Source of the DNA: Clavelina lepadiformis
Taxonomy: Eukaryota; Chordata; Ascidiacea; Aplousobranchia; Clavelinidae
Length of the DNA: 64,000 nucleotides
Direction of reading: 5' to 3'
Assembly (NCBI RefSeq): GCF_947623445.1
Contig: NC_135240.1
Location: forward strand, 4,464,001-4,528,000
Shown piece after piece: positions 21,673 to 32,447 of the stretch (position 1 is the first letter of the stretch; the number at the start of each line of letters is the position of its first letter). The translations under genes were made by a program, and so were the position numbers. The notes under the pieces were generated by a model. The model saw nothing but the letters and a program-made list of their open reading frames with translations, did no database searches and was not told the origin of the DNA.

Positions 21673-23278
21673 GTCTTGCTAACCAACTCAGTACAATTGG
21701 CAAGTTAAAACGTTTACGGTTTCCTGCAATTGACATTCAGCAACCTGCAATTTATTTCACTCAACTTGCAATAATATTCAAATATATGATATCCAGCAAC
21801 TCTTTGACTTGTGTATAAGATATAGTCAGAAGAAAAGTTCCTATCTTGAATTTAAAATATAACAAAAAGTATAAAATTATAGAAAAATAAACAAAAAAAT
21901 ATGTAAAACACTTCATCATCATTCCGTGTTAGTTCCTTAAGTGCACAAGCTTGCCATCGATCAACCTACAACCTACAACCGTAATTTCTTATGGTTCCGC
22001 CTGTCACGAGACTTTGTAGTGCCTGTACACTGCATTGAACTGTTAAGTGCTATTATGTGATACCTCAAATATGGAAAAACCAAAAGAACTTTTCGAATGC
22101 ACAAACATAATCATTGTTACATAAGTCTTAATGAAAATATGCTGTGAACCAGGATGACTGACAAGCATTTATGCGACATCTTTCACGTCAAATCACTGCC
22201 CTCAAGAAGTACGTTGAAATACTGCCAATCTTCATCCACCCATTTTGAAATGAGATCGTTAGATTAATTCTTCTTTGGCTTTTTGTTTTATATAGTGCTG
22301 GACAGCAAAACTTTGCGTTGGTGGTACCTTTTAGAGCTGTAGGGGCAAGCGAGTCGCTGCAGTTGTCATTAAAAGAACACAAAACAAAACAGAGACACAC
22401 CACAGAACCAACAGCAGAACAAAAATCAACAATATGATGCAAAAGAAATCAAAAACTATACATCCATCGTGAGTTACATTCACAGTTATCTAAACAGAAC
22501 TATAAACTAGACTATCGTATGACATTATCGAAACCTTTTTATGGGAAATGTGTCGAATTTTGTACAAGACAACACAGATTCTTGACAATATTTTGCAAAG
22601 CTCTTCAACATGATAATTCTATTTAAATTGTTCGTCTACTATTATGTCTAGACATTTAATATTGGCAGTCCCTTCACTTTTCTTGCTATTTATGGACAGG
22701 TTTATATTTTGCCATTTGCAGATTTTAAGTGTTTTTATCATGAAAAAAGTTTTACTGTAAACTTTTAAAGAGACTTAAATGACTTGCAACTATGATATAG
22801 AAGACCTTGAGTTTGCGGCTTTGACTTTTAGGGCTCTTATACTTTTGCTCCAACATGAAGACCTGAATGGGAAGTAGATATGAGGTAATGGAAAAGATAT
22901 TATGACTTAATATTTCCTCCATACTTGATCCTGATTTGGGAGTGTAAAAGTAAAGGGACTTTACCTATATATTTCCAACAAAATCGCAGGTTGGCCAACG
23001 AAAGCCGTAAGGGTGCATTTTATATGTTTAGCACAACGTACAAATTATGATAAAGAAATTGGTATAGAGTTGGTTTATGATAAGAACTTGCTCCTTCCAA
23101 GTTCCAACTAGGCTTAGTCAGCATTTAAGTCAATAAATAGGTTCTACCAAAAGCATAAACTTGCCTGAAACGTGAAAACCTCGAAGTCTAAAACCATAAC
23201 TAATGTATCATACATTGTCAGTCGGTAGTATTAACGGCCGCAGGATTATACACTCGTTCGACAATATTCGTAGACGTC
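21673..23278. other. Intergenic DNA upstream of SCFD2
   Basis: About 1.6 kb of AT-rich sequence holding the SCFD2 promoter side and the 5' flank of the first tRNA gene. Short open frames here have no recognisable protein features. Confidence 0.4.
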
Positions 23279-23350
23279 TCCTACATGGTCTAGTGGTTAG
23301 GATTCCTGGCTTTCACCCAGGCGGCCCGGGTTCGATTCCCGGTGTAGGAA
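23279..23350 (+). tRNA. tRNA-Glu (UUC), solo copy
   Basis: A 72-nt cloverleaf: acceptor arms TCCTACA/TGTAGGA with discriminator A, A box TGGTCTAGTGG, anticodon loop CTTTCAC (anticodon TTC), B box GGTTCGATTCC. A T-run (ctttttct) follows two bases later as a pol III terminator. It is identical to the two other Glu copies in the window. Confidence 0.96.
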
Positions 23351-23711
23351 CACTTTTTCTTGAATCAAGTAATCAAAGACTGATGTCACAGAACTCAGAG
23401 CTGAATAGTTTTGTTGATTGGAAGTTGAAGTTAAAACCATAATAGATTCTTGTAGCACTGTACATAATCCATGTCTTTTAGTTTTTACGTATATCTTAAT
23501 ATACGCACTACGACAATCCAATACAAACGCTTAACAGCTGTGTTAACGTATTTTCACCTGTAACTATGTACTTGCTTGAATGAAATACAATGACACTGAT
23601 ATTGATTAGTGGTCACCACAAATTGAGTAAAGGAGTGAGGAATAATAATTTAGCAGTGTTAAGGGTCAGACCGAGTCGATACCAAACAATTTAAAAACAT
23701 TTGCGGACAGC

Positions 23712-23783
23712 TCCTACATGGTCTAGTGGTTAGGATTCCTGGCTTTCACCCAGGCGGCCCGGGTTCGATTCCCGGTGTAGGAA
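23712..23783 (+). tRNA. tRNA-Glu (UUC), paired copy
   Basis: The same 72-nt sequence as the gene at 23279. No T-run follows it; tRNA-Gly starts only six bases downstream (spacer cactta), so the two may be made as one dicistronic precursor that ends at the T-run after Gly. Confidence 0.96.
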
Positions 23784-23789
23784 CACTTA

Positions 23790-23860
23790 GCATTGGTGGT
23801 TCAGTGGTAGAATCCTCGCCTGCCACGCGGGGGGCCCGGGTTCGATTCCCGGCCAATGCA
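23790..23860 (+). tRNA. tRNA-Gly (GCC)
   Basis: A 71-nt cloverleaf: acceptor GCATTGG/CCAATGC, A box TGGTTCAGTGG, anticodon loop CTGCCAC (anticodon GCC), B box GGTTCGATTCC. A strong pol III terminator of seven T residues starts at 23863. Confidence 0.96.
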
Positions 23861-24521
23861 AGTTTTTTTCAGCTCTCTGCATTTTCGACATTTTTGGCAC
23901 TTTCGCCATAAGTTTCAATATTCCTATTACCAAACAAAAGGCTTTGTTACGACTGTAACTGATCGATGCCTTGAATGTATTTTGTAGTCACCTGGTGGAA
24001 AAAGTTTAATCATTTTATAATTGGTGAATTACTTTTACGAGGGTGGAGTCTTATTCCTAAACATAGACATAAGATGCTCACCCACCATAGCACAGATGCA
24101 TCTCTTACGCCTTCTGGACATTGAATGGCACTTAATGGCGAAAAATATGCAATACGAGAGGAGGATTGCTTTAGCTTCATTTAATTTGAATATAAACGCA
24201 TTCTGGGTTTGGTGGTCGTGCTAACTTTCCATCGTTGTAGCACCACTGTAATTCACAAATTCAACATTTTAAGCCCTCAAGGCTTTGCCGCTTTTTCCCG
24301 TTCGCTGTTTGGTTAGCACCAAACTTTCGCTCCCCTCAGTCAATAGCGAAAAATAAACAACAAAATACAAGATGGCCTTATCAGTGAAGAGAAATAGCGA
24401 TATTACAGAATTAGACGATTTCTATAGATATAGATATCTACAGTAAAGGCTAAAAGATCACTCAGGACACGATTTAACACTATGTTCTCACCGCTATGTT
24501 GGCTGTTACTTCAAAAGCTAT

Positions 24522-24592
24522 TGCATTGGCCGGGAATCGAACCCGGGCCCCCCGCGTGGCAGGCGAGGATTCTACCACTGAACCACCAATGC
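24522..24592 (-). tRNA. tRNA-Gly (GCC), inverted copy
   Basis: On the - strand, same 71-nt sequence as the gene at 23790. It is the second gene of an inverted Glu-Gly pair. A short T-run (TTTT near 24515 on the - strand) follows. Confidence 0.95.
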
Positions 24593-24598
24593 TAAGTG

Positions 24599-24670
24599 TT
24601 CCTACACCGGGAATCGAACCCGGGCCGCCTGGGTGAAAGCCAGGAATCCTAACCACTAGACCATGTAGGA
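24599..24670 (-). tRNA. tRNA-Glu (UUC), inverted copy
   Basis: On the - strand, same 72-nt sequence as the other Glu genes. The six-base spacer to the following tRNA-Gly is also the same as in the + strand pair, so the pair was copied as a unit. Confidence 0.95.
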
Positions 24671-24673
24671 GCT

Positions 24674-25862
24674 GCCACATACCTTTGCAAAAATATAATT
24701 CTATTGATCGATCACACTTGAACACTGGGTTATCTGATTCGTCAATTGTCATTTACACTTTTAACTCAGACTTTTTGGAAAAGAAAATTACGCAATACTG
24801 TCATTTAGGGCAATCATCATTGATGTGCATAATCGCTGTACAAGCTCGGGCTCGTTAACAACGTCTCCCACGCCTTACGCTAATGTCACGGCCATCAGAA
24901 ACCGGGCTGTTGTCAAGGATATGGTTTCCTTACAGGGGGTTTTCTTTTCCCTTCCAATCCACTGATGTACAGCATCGAAGCAACATTCAACCATAGGCTA
25001 TGTTGCTTGAAAAAACCACCTGCTTAACTTCGCTTTTTTCAAATTATGTTTTGTAAATTTAACTAATTATGGGTTTAGTTGCCGTGCTAAATGCTATCAG
25101 CGATTTTTACCTTAATTTTTTTTGACCGTTTTAAACCTTAACGACTTTTTCATATTTTTCTCATTCATTAACGCATTTTGATGACAATTGGCTTGATTTT
25201 TCGTCCCCGCTGCGCCATTTACGAAAACGAAAAGCATTGATTGGTTGATTTATTTTGAGCCGACAAATTCACGTTATTTGGACGCAGCGAACTACAGGTT
25301 ACATTTACAGCATGTTCAAAGGAAATAACTTTGTTTAAAAGCTTTTCATTTCTAAAGCAACATGTAGCCTAAAACACCAGCTTATGTATATGCATTTTTG
25401 TTTCGATTTATTACGCGTGACTACGTCACAGATGTCTCTGTTGCAACCTTTGGCGCCATATTTATGCCTCATTCATCGGCAAGTTATAACAATACGATGT
25501 AGAACGACTTTTCAGTTCCGCGGCGACGTTACCATTGAATTTCATCGCAGCAAATGCAGTTTCAATGAACAAAAATCAGGTTTAATTTTAAATTTATATT
25601 TTTATTTTGAAAAAGAAGAAGCTTTTTCTGCTCGAACGATGCCGCAAGTTATCAAGAGAATTTCATTTATTGCAGTCTAAGAAACGTTGTTTGTCGGCCT
25701 GCTGCAATTTTAAACTTTAAAATCAAGTATTTTTCCAACCGCTTGTTGGCAGTAGTGTACCGCAAGAGCCAGGCAAGCAATGCTGGGACATGAAAGAAAA
25801 CTGCGAATTTGGAGGTGGGCAGCTCAGCTCAGTGACAAAGCAGATGTCAACATGATGTCTCT
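24674..25862. other. Intergenic DNA between tRNA cluster and HS3ST
   Basis: About 1.2 kb, containing the probable 3' untranslated region of the sulfotransferase gene on the - strand. No coding exon recognised. Confidence 0.4.
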
Positions 25863-28536
25863 TTACACCCAGTTAAACGTCCGATTGAGCATTTTAAATA
25901 AAGCCTCGTTGTGAGTTTTGTAGAAACTTTTCAATCGAACCGTCTCCTCGTCGGTCAGCTTAGCCTTGCCGTTCCTTGTTCGTTGCTTCGATTTTGGAAG
26001 TCGCCTCAACTCGCCAGTTTTCCAATCTTTGAAGCAGAAATAATTTGTGTCCGGATCTCTGACGTAATCTTCCTTCAGAAGAAGTTTGGGCAGATCGTAA
26101 AAATCTTGAATCTCTTCAATTATTGGACCCGGGTCACTGAGCAGTTTCCCGCCGTCAATTATCATCAGGTTTGACTGATCGTAATAGGGGAACCACCTCT
26201 TCAAGTGCAGGGCGTATAAACCGGTGGTTAGAATAGTTGTTAAGTAGTCTCTGCCGTGTTGCCTGAAAACGTTCAAGATTTGGTACTTGGTGCTTGTTTC
26301 ATCCCACTCGCCAATCTCTTGCGTCATCTTTGGCAGATAAACGTCCAAAAAGGAAGTAAAATTTTTATATGTCGCCAGTTTGCCGGGACCTCGATGCACT
26401 TGGAGAAGAGCCCACTAAAACATACGAAGTAAGATCAAAGTCAAAGTTAGGATCAATCTACCTGGATAGGTGTTCCAATGAGCTAATTTTACTCCCTGCT
26501 CACCTCTTGGTGGAAATCAGACAGCGCCCTCTTCACTGGATCACAAAGAACAAGGAGCAACTTGGTGTGCGGAACAACTTTCCTCACCGCTAAGGGTAGA
26601 AAGTAAGGCGGAAAGGAAAAGTACGCCGGACTTTTTTCAGCCACAAACGCGCCTTCCTCGGCCATCGGTAACTTGTCACTGAAAAGATTAAAAAAATGCT
26701 GTTCGGGTCCAAATTTAGCGGTTTACTTAAATCACCGTCAAAGATATCGTAAATATGTTTCGTCGTGAAGATTTACATCTGGTTGTCATGGCAACGATTT
26801 GGACTTTTCGTTTAAATTCGATATCACCTACTGCCAATTATATACAGGTTGGCGGGAAGAGATTGCGCAGAGTAATTTAAAATATCGACTAAATGTGCTG
26901 TCAGCTCTTTGGTTATTCCGAAATTTGTTGATTTACGTCATTGATCAAGTTTTTATGACTCACAGGCGTCACTGTTTTGGTTGAAGGGAAAGTGGCGACA
27001 TTCGGTATAATCGGGTCGCGAGTACAATGGCGCCTGTGACGTGAATTTACACAACAAGCTTTCATCCGCATTGGAGGTGGCAGGTAAGTTACAGCAGATA
27101 ATTAAAAGTCAGAAATTCTGGAATTGGATAACTGCTATGGTTTTACTGATTAATTTGTTATAAATGTAATATCGAGGTTGCCGCGAGAAAGTAAAAGTTG
27201 AACGAAAGCACGAGTTGCTTACTACGTGTCATTATGATGTCATAAGTAGCTAAACCGGTTAGTAAGATCACGTCCAATAAAACTTGGTAGTTAGACGAGT
27301 TTGCTGTGGAACTTGCAGCAGAACGACAGGTCGTCACAGGCTATGGAAGAAGCCAAACTACCTCGCACGTGATTGCATTCCATTGGGCCACCTTGCAATA
27401 AGACTTAACCCGTCGGCAGTTGACTTCACTGCGTCTTACTATGAAATCCCGATCAAGTGGTACAAGGGTTGTCAGGTTTATGACGTCAATGTGGACTTCA
27501 TACTGGTTGCATTCAGTACATTGTATGACAATCTTTATCCTCGGACTAAGAAAATTCTTTGCACAACACAAACCCTGCGAAGACGCAAGGACGCGACTGC
27601 AAGTTGGAACGCGATGTGTCGCCATCACACTCGCGATGTCGCCATCACACTCGCTTCACTGCTGCCACAGGGTCGTCATTTTCCTAACATTTAAACTCAA
27701 AAGACTTAAATTTTACTCCTGACCAAGCGATCAGATTGAACTAAAACGAGCAAAGTAGCGAGTTATCATGTGACAAACCAATTCATGACCCCTTTGAACA
27801 AGCCTCGAGATGGCGCACTACTCACTAGTAGGCCTTCAAATTGGACATGTTCCTCTGAGCATCAAAGAAGTGAGCCTCGATCTCCAGATCTTCAACGAAG
27901 TCGTCGTTCAGGAGCTTTTCTGGGAGTTTTCTTCCCATCCTGATCATCGGATGCGGACGCAGGAAGTTGAAGAGCGCAAAGGTTCCGCATTTCTCAGTTC
28001 CTATTCCGATGATCTTCGGAAGATAATGATCCTTCGACTGTTGATGTTATCACGATGAAATAATAATCCATTGTTACTCATTTTACACCAAACAAAAAAG
28101 TCAGTGACGTAATTACCTGGGTCTGGTAGGAGTTTTCGATTTCCAACCAGAGCTTTTGTCTTTCCACGTCGCGGTCGGATGATTGTGCGGATGCAGAGAC
28201 AAGATCGGATGATTCTGCGGATGCAGAGACAAGATCGAATGATTCTGCGGATGCAGAGACAAGATCGGATGATTCTGCGGATGCAGAGACAAGATCGGAT
28301 GATTCTGCGGTGGATGACTGGAAGCTCCTTGAACTAACCTGGCCGCTCTCTGAAGACAAAAAGGCAGCAGGAAAGTCACGGCGGGGAAAACTTGTTGATG
28401 ACATCATCTTACCAGTGCCGTATGACATTTGATCCCTTGCAATGATGTTATGACGTAATCCATAGTTGAGTAGGAAAAGCAGGGCCAAGGTTGAAACGAG
28501 CAGCAGGACCAGAGATCTCTTCGCAAACGACAACAT
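25863..28536 (-). CDS. HS3ST: Heparan sulfate glucosamine 3-O-sulfotransferase-like
   Basis: Four exons: 28536-28117, 28037-27826, 26678-26504 and 26414-25863, predicting about 452 aa. Start taken at the first ATG of the open frame (MLSFAKRSLVLLL). Residues 8-25 form a signal anchor, giving a type II Golgi protein. A Ser-rich stem with a ten-residue repeat follows. The sulfotransferase domain shows the PAPS 5'-phosphate loop (IIGIGTEKCGTFAL), the catalytic Glu in EAHFFD, the 3'-phosphate region (EKSPAYF, then LVLCDPVKRALSDFHQE), and the family tail (LHLKRWFPYYDQ, ending FKMLNRTFNWV). These enzymes add 3-O-sulfate to glucosamine in heparan sulfate, making binding sites for specific ligands. 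The subtype (1, 2, 3, 5 type) is not assigned. All splice phases agree. Confidence 0.88.
27612..27655. repeat. Two-copy 20-bp tandem repeat in an HS3ST intron
   Basis: The unit gatgtcgccatcacactcgc occurs twice in a row (first copy with a 2-bp insertion) inside the 1.1-kb intron between the second and third coding exons. No function suggested. Confidence 0.6.
28170..28311 (-). repeat. 30-bp coding repeat in the HS3ST stem
   Basis: About four and a half tandem 30-bp units, each encoding ESSDLVSASA or a close variant, between the membrane anchor and the catalytic domain. Units differ by only a few bases, so the expansion is recent. The stem is a length-tolerant spacer, which may explain why it is tolerated. 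Confidence 0.85.
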
Positions 28537-28645
28537 TTCCCTAAATCCTGCGGCTGTTAAAAGATCTGATGTATTGATTTTAAAGTTACTTTGCTTTAAC
28601 TTTCTCCGTTTCAAAAATTAACTTCGGCTTCCTGGAGATCAAATA

Positions 28646-29317
28646 CGAGGCATGTCAGAAAAGTTCCAGGACTGGTGTCACAAAAGATCTATTTCATCTT
28701 TCTATCTATCTATTAATTATCTATTTCAAACCCAAACTACAAGTTATCCTGTTCAAAGTATGGAGTCCTTTGAAGTTTAATGCACTTTCCCATCCTTCTC
28801 TGCCAAGCTAGCTTGCACTCCTGGAAGGATTCTTCCAGGATTCTCCGTAACTCTGTCGTCACAGCCTTTTTAATGCCGTTGCACATCTTCAAAACCGGTT
28901 TCCTTGATGGCGCCCTTGAGCTTGGGGAAGAGGGGAAGTCACATGGAGCCAGGTCGGAAGATTATGGAGGTTGCTCCAGCACAGTGATGTTCTTTGGGCC
29001 AAGAATTCTCGGATAATCAGGGCAATATGGGCAGGTGCGTTGTCATGGTGAAGCACCCGCGAGTTGTCGCACAACAACTCATGTTGATCACAATCTTCGA
29101 TTTGAGGGCATCATCCATTGCAAGTTCTAGCCATAAGGGCAGATGAGTGCGCGAAAATGGCAGGACAAGTCGTGGGTACCTCATCATGAAAACGCAGGAT
29201 GGGAAAGTGCAGTAGACCCAGGAAGATTATTTTGAAGGGGATAACTTGTAACTTGTAGTTTGAGTTTGAAATAGATCTTTTGTGACACCAGTCCTGGGAC
29301 TTTTCTGACATGCCTCG
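28646..29317 (-). mobile_element. Decayed mariner-family DNA transposon
   Basis: A 672-bp element flanked by TA on both sides (28644-28645 and 29318-29319). Its ends are inverted copies starting CGAGGCATGTCAGAAAAG and matching imperfectly for about 150 bp; the left arm has a small TATC-type microsatellite insertion. The - strand near 28890-29075 still shows the mariner transposase signature HHDNAPAH followed by ALIIREFL, then a shifted version of the region around the last catalytic Asp. Full-length mariners are about 1.3 kb with a transposase of about 345 aa, so this copy is internally deleted, frameshifted and inactive. It sits about 110 bp upstream of the HS3ST start codon. Confidence 0.88.
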
Positions 29318-29319
29318 TA

Positions 29320-30541
29320 TTTCGTCATACACCTGATGACTGGCAAGTTATTTGAGAACAGCCACAGAACATTGCTGTTAATCTTGCAATGACGCTTGCC
29401 CTGTTTACTTTATACTCCCCTCTGCTTAATTCCTTCTGCTCATTAATAATGCAAGATGTTCGTAACCGCGCGACATGGTGCGCGATAAACCGTCTGCGTC
29501 CTAATTTTTAATTCAAATAATCCCAAGCTCTTTGTAAAATCCTCAACTTTAATGCTCGTACAAATAAGCGCGCATGCCATCACAATACTTATAAATGCGA
29601 GCGCGATTTTAAACAATGAATGCACAGCTGTCCGTCCATCGACGTTCTGGCACCCTCTGTAACTAACAGCAGACCTCCGCTATATAGCGCTGTCATACAA
29701 ACAGTACTGGGGCATTTAATTTTCTGTCTCTTTTTTGCAAAACTTAATAATCGCGTTCGGTTTAAGACCCCCAGGGGTTTTATTTTTGACTGTTTTAGAA
29801 ACTTTCACTTTAAACTAAAAATACCCACGTTTCCAATTTGACACCTTGTCTAACAGAGCAGCAGTTTCAAAAAACTTATCTGCGAATGTTTGAACGATGT
29901 GACACAAAGTCAGAGATATAACTTTCATTGAATGGTCTTTCTTATTCATTCATTTTAAGCCGGATCTAGCTACAGACTGGTGTGACGTAAATCGTACTTC
30001 CTTATGAGCGGTTGTTAATATCTGCTGGCTCTCGTTTCAGCGACGCGGTTGTCTGGTTGGCTACAGCCCCGGGCTTTTAGCTCGATCGTAAAAGCAAAGC
30101 TGTCCAGATGGGATGGTGAGCCTGCCACCTTGTGTTCTTCACTGATCTGCGCTTTTCCGTTTCCTCGTCGATCGATGCTGAATTATCTGATCTCGATGCG
30201 TTCTCATATGGGTTATTTGTATCTGAACTACCAACGCCCTAATAGGCTGCAGGTTATTTTAAGATTTTGAAAAAAAAAACGAATTTGGATAAACAGAATA
30301 GGATCGAGTTGGAGTAAACTGCCGCTGTCATAGACTCCTCACTTAGTCAAATTTATGTGAGATGCAGCTTTTCAGGTCTGTGGTGCCATAGAACCAACTT
30401 TTTCCGATAACTTCGAAATAGCTGCTAACGATAAAAAGTTTGTCTGCACAAACCAACTCTTCGCAAACATGTTTAGCCTAGTGTCGTTATGACGTAATAT
30501 GAATATCTTTGTTAACCTAACTCAATAGTTACAACGTAATG
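29320..30541. other. Intergenic DNA between mariner and hAT elements
   Basis: About 1.2 kb. It lies on the 5' side of HS3ST, so part may be promoter. A TATAAATGCGAGCGCG stretch at about 29590 is TATA-like but no transcript can be assigned. No coding exon recognised. Confidence 0.35.
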
Positions 30542-30549
30542 TCCTAAAC

Positions 30550-31599
30550 CAGGGGTTCTTAAACTTTTTGGCACACGCCCCCCTTGACGGTACCTAAAAA
30601 TTTCGCGCCCCACCTCATTGCAAAATAAAAAAGCATTAAACAAAACAACAATTTATTTTCAATTAACTTTCATTAATGTGAAGGATGTAGTTGTTTTTGG
30701 TAAACCTAACGTTTAATTCGAGACTTTGTAGAAGATAATGCACATCTAAGGTCGGCTTCACAGTCAAGTTTGTTCCTAGGTTTTGTCTTTATATTCATGA
30801 AGATGACGTTGCAAACGACTTGGTCTCAAAACGTCGTTGCTTAGCTTTTCTAAGCATATCACGCATTGCGGTACGACTTTTCGGTTCACTGTGGTATCTA
30901 TAAAGCCATACTTCAGATAATTTTGGTCATACTTTCTCTTTTTTCCACTCATTTTGTGTCAATACAATTAGTTTAATTACTAAAATACCTGGTTATTAAA
31001 TCAATACTAAAATTAAGTTTTACTTGATAATATTGACATTACTATTTTTATTATGTGTGGCCGACATTGCACACAAATTTTCAATCGTTAATGACTCGAA
31101 AATTATACGTCGTAAACTGATCGGATATTTACAGGTTAGTAGCAAAAACATCAGGCTTCCTGTATACATCATAATTGTAAAACTAAAGAAAATGCATTTA
31201 GTGTAAATTTAGTATTTCTACAAGTGATACATTTGTAAAAGTTTTTCTTGTTACGCCGCCCCCCGCTGTGAGAAAAAACAGGTTACCGCAAAAAGAGAAC
31301 ATAAGAGAACTAGTCGAGCTAGGAGTGCGTGAATGAGTAAACGAAAACAATACGCTTCAATGCGGAGAAACACCAAAGATTATGACGTAACAATTGACGT
31401 ATTTCAGAATCCAAATTTCAAAAATACAATTGCCATGGTGACACACTTTAAAATTTTTGTAAAAATGAACCTATAGCGAAAGTCAAGAAAGCATGTTTAG
31501 ACATAGCTCATATAATAGACAGTTTGTCATCTCTCGCGCCCCCCTTGTGAATGTTACACGCCCCCCAAGGGGGTGCGCCCCCCAGTTTAAGAACCACTG
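30550..31599. mobile_element. Internally deleted hAT DNA transposon
   Basis: A 1,050-bp element with hAT ends: left CAGGGGTTCTTAAACTTTTT, right end on the other strand CAGTGGTTCTTAAACTGGGG. It is flanked by a perfect 8-bp target duplication TCCTAAAC at 30542-30549 and 31600-31607. Both subterminal regions are rich in GCGCCCCCC blocks. Inside, on the - strand, one small exon-like ORF encodes a BED-type zinc finger; the RNase H-like catalytic domain is missing. Autonomous hAT elements are usually 2.5-5 kb, so this is a non-autonomous deletion derivative. The intact target duplication indicates a fairly young insertion. Confidence 0.92.
30776..30952 (-). pseudogene. BED zinc-finger N-terminus of hAT transposase (fragment)
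   Basis: A 58-residue ORF starting MSGKKRKYDQNYLKYGF. It has the Cys pair in PQCVICLEKLSND and the LRPSRLQRHLH segment typical of the N-terminal BED finger in hAT transposases and their domesticated relatives (ZBED5/SCAND3 type). It ends at a TAG after YKDKT. The BED finger binds the element's own ends; without the catalytic domain this fragment could at most act as a DNA-binding competitor. Whether it is expressed is unknown. Confidence 0.8.
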
Positions 31600-31607
31600 T
31601 CCTAAAC

Positions 31608-32336
31608 CAACACCTAAATCTTCCTTCTAATCTAAACTTAACTCCAATAAAGCCTTAAATAGTTAAAATCAACTTTTTGCATTCCCATTCTGCTAACCTA
31701 ACCGTTTATCTTTATCTATGGGCTGGGTGATAGAGGTTAAACAGTTAATTTTTATTGCATCACACTTACTGTTTACTCGCAAGAATACGGCTGTTTTATC
31801 AACATCGACAAAGCTCCTTCTTTCCAAGCTCCTCAGAGAACGGTTTCCTGGTGATTTCCCCACAACTCTTCTACTTTAAGCAGCTCATCGGTCATATTTG
31901 TGGGGAAATGATTGCACCAAATCGTTTGATTTTGAATCGAAGCTTCGCTGATAAAGATGAGTAATTGCGGAAAAATTCTTCAATCTTCTCAACAAGTTCC
32001 AAGATTTTGTTCATTTCACGGCCACACGTCGTCCAAGTGCACAGTCGCCTTGTTACAACGCCGGCGTAACCCCATTGAGATTGCGTCATTAATATCAAGA
32101 TCGCCAAACATTCCCGTTCTAATCACCAGTTCTTGGTTGGAATTTTCATCAACGCTTTGAAACAAACCTGATCAGGTCAATCTTGCTGACGACACTTTCT
32201 TAGCCAAGTTGTCCAGCTCTATCAAAGCGCAACCAACCCCTCAACAAACCAACAACGATGCCCGCCCATTACAACATCGAGATAAACGCCATTTATTACG
32301 ACACAATCGCACAAAGCAAAAAATTTGGAACGAAGC
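31608..32336. other. Intergenic DNA beyond the TRAP1 3' end
   Basis: About 730 bp between the hAT element and the probable end of the TRAP1 transcript. Open frames exist on both strands around 31900-32350, but none has recognisable domains or a supported start. Confidence 0.35.
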
Positions 32337-32342
32337 TTTATT
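32337..32342 (-). promoter_or_regulatory. Probable TRAP1 polyadenylation signal
   Basis: AATAAA on the - strand about 105 bp after the TRAP1 stop codon. Confidence 0.5.
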
Positions 32343-32447
32343 CAATAAACGAAATCGATGTTCTGCGTCAATATACGCATGACTGCGCACGGTACGTTTC
32401 TATCAGGGGATTTCCCCCGATTTCTGTGACATCCAGAACGAATCGAT

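Larger units (their letters stand above)
23709..24673. repeat. Inverted duplication of a tRNA Glu-Gly pair
   Basis: The arms 23709-23860 (+) and 24522-24673 (-) are near-identical, covering both tRNA genes, the spacer and a few 5' flanking bases (cagctcctacatgg). The loop between them is about 660 bp and has no recognisable gene. The flanks outside diverge quickly. Confidence 0.85.

Noticed and set aside
23726-24752. Open frames of 60-90 aa overlapping the tRNA genes.
   Set aside because: They are translations of tRNA sequence (the HPGGPGSIPG-like string is the tRNA T arm), recurring wherever the tRNA recurs.
27284-27722. Overlapping + strand ORFs of 100-136 aa.
   Set aside because: They lie inside the HS3ST intron whose borders are fixed in phase on both sides, have no recognisable domain, and include a tandem repeat.
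28078-28614. HS3ST start at 28614.
   Set aside because: The frame is open there but the codon is TTG, not ATG. The first ATG (28536) gives a proper signal anchor.
28780-29016. A + strand ORF inside the mariner element.
   Set aside because: It is antisense to the transposase relic on the - strand and has no protein features of its own.
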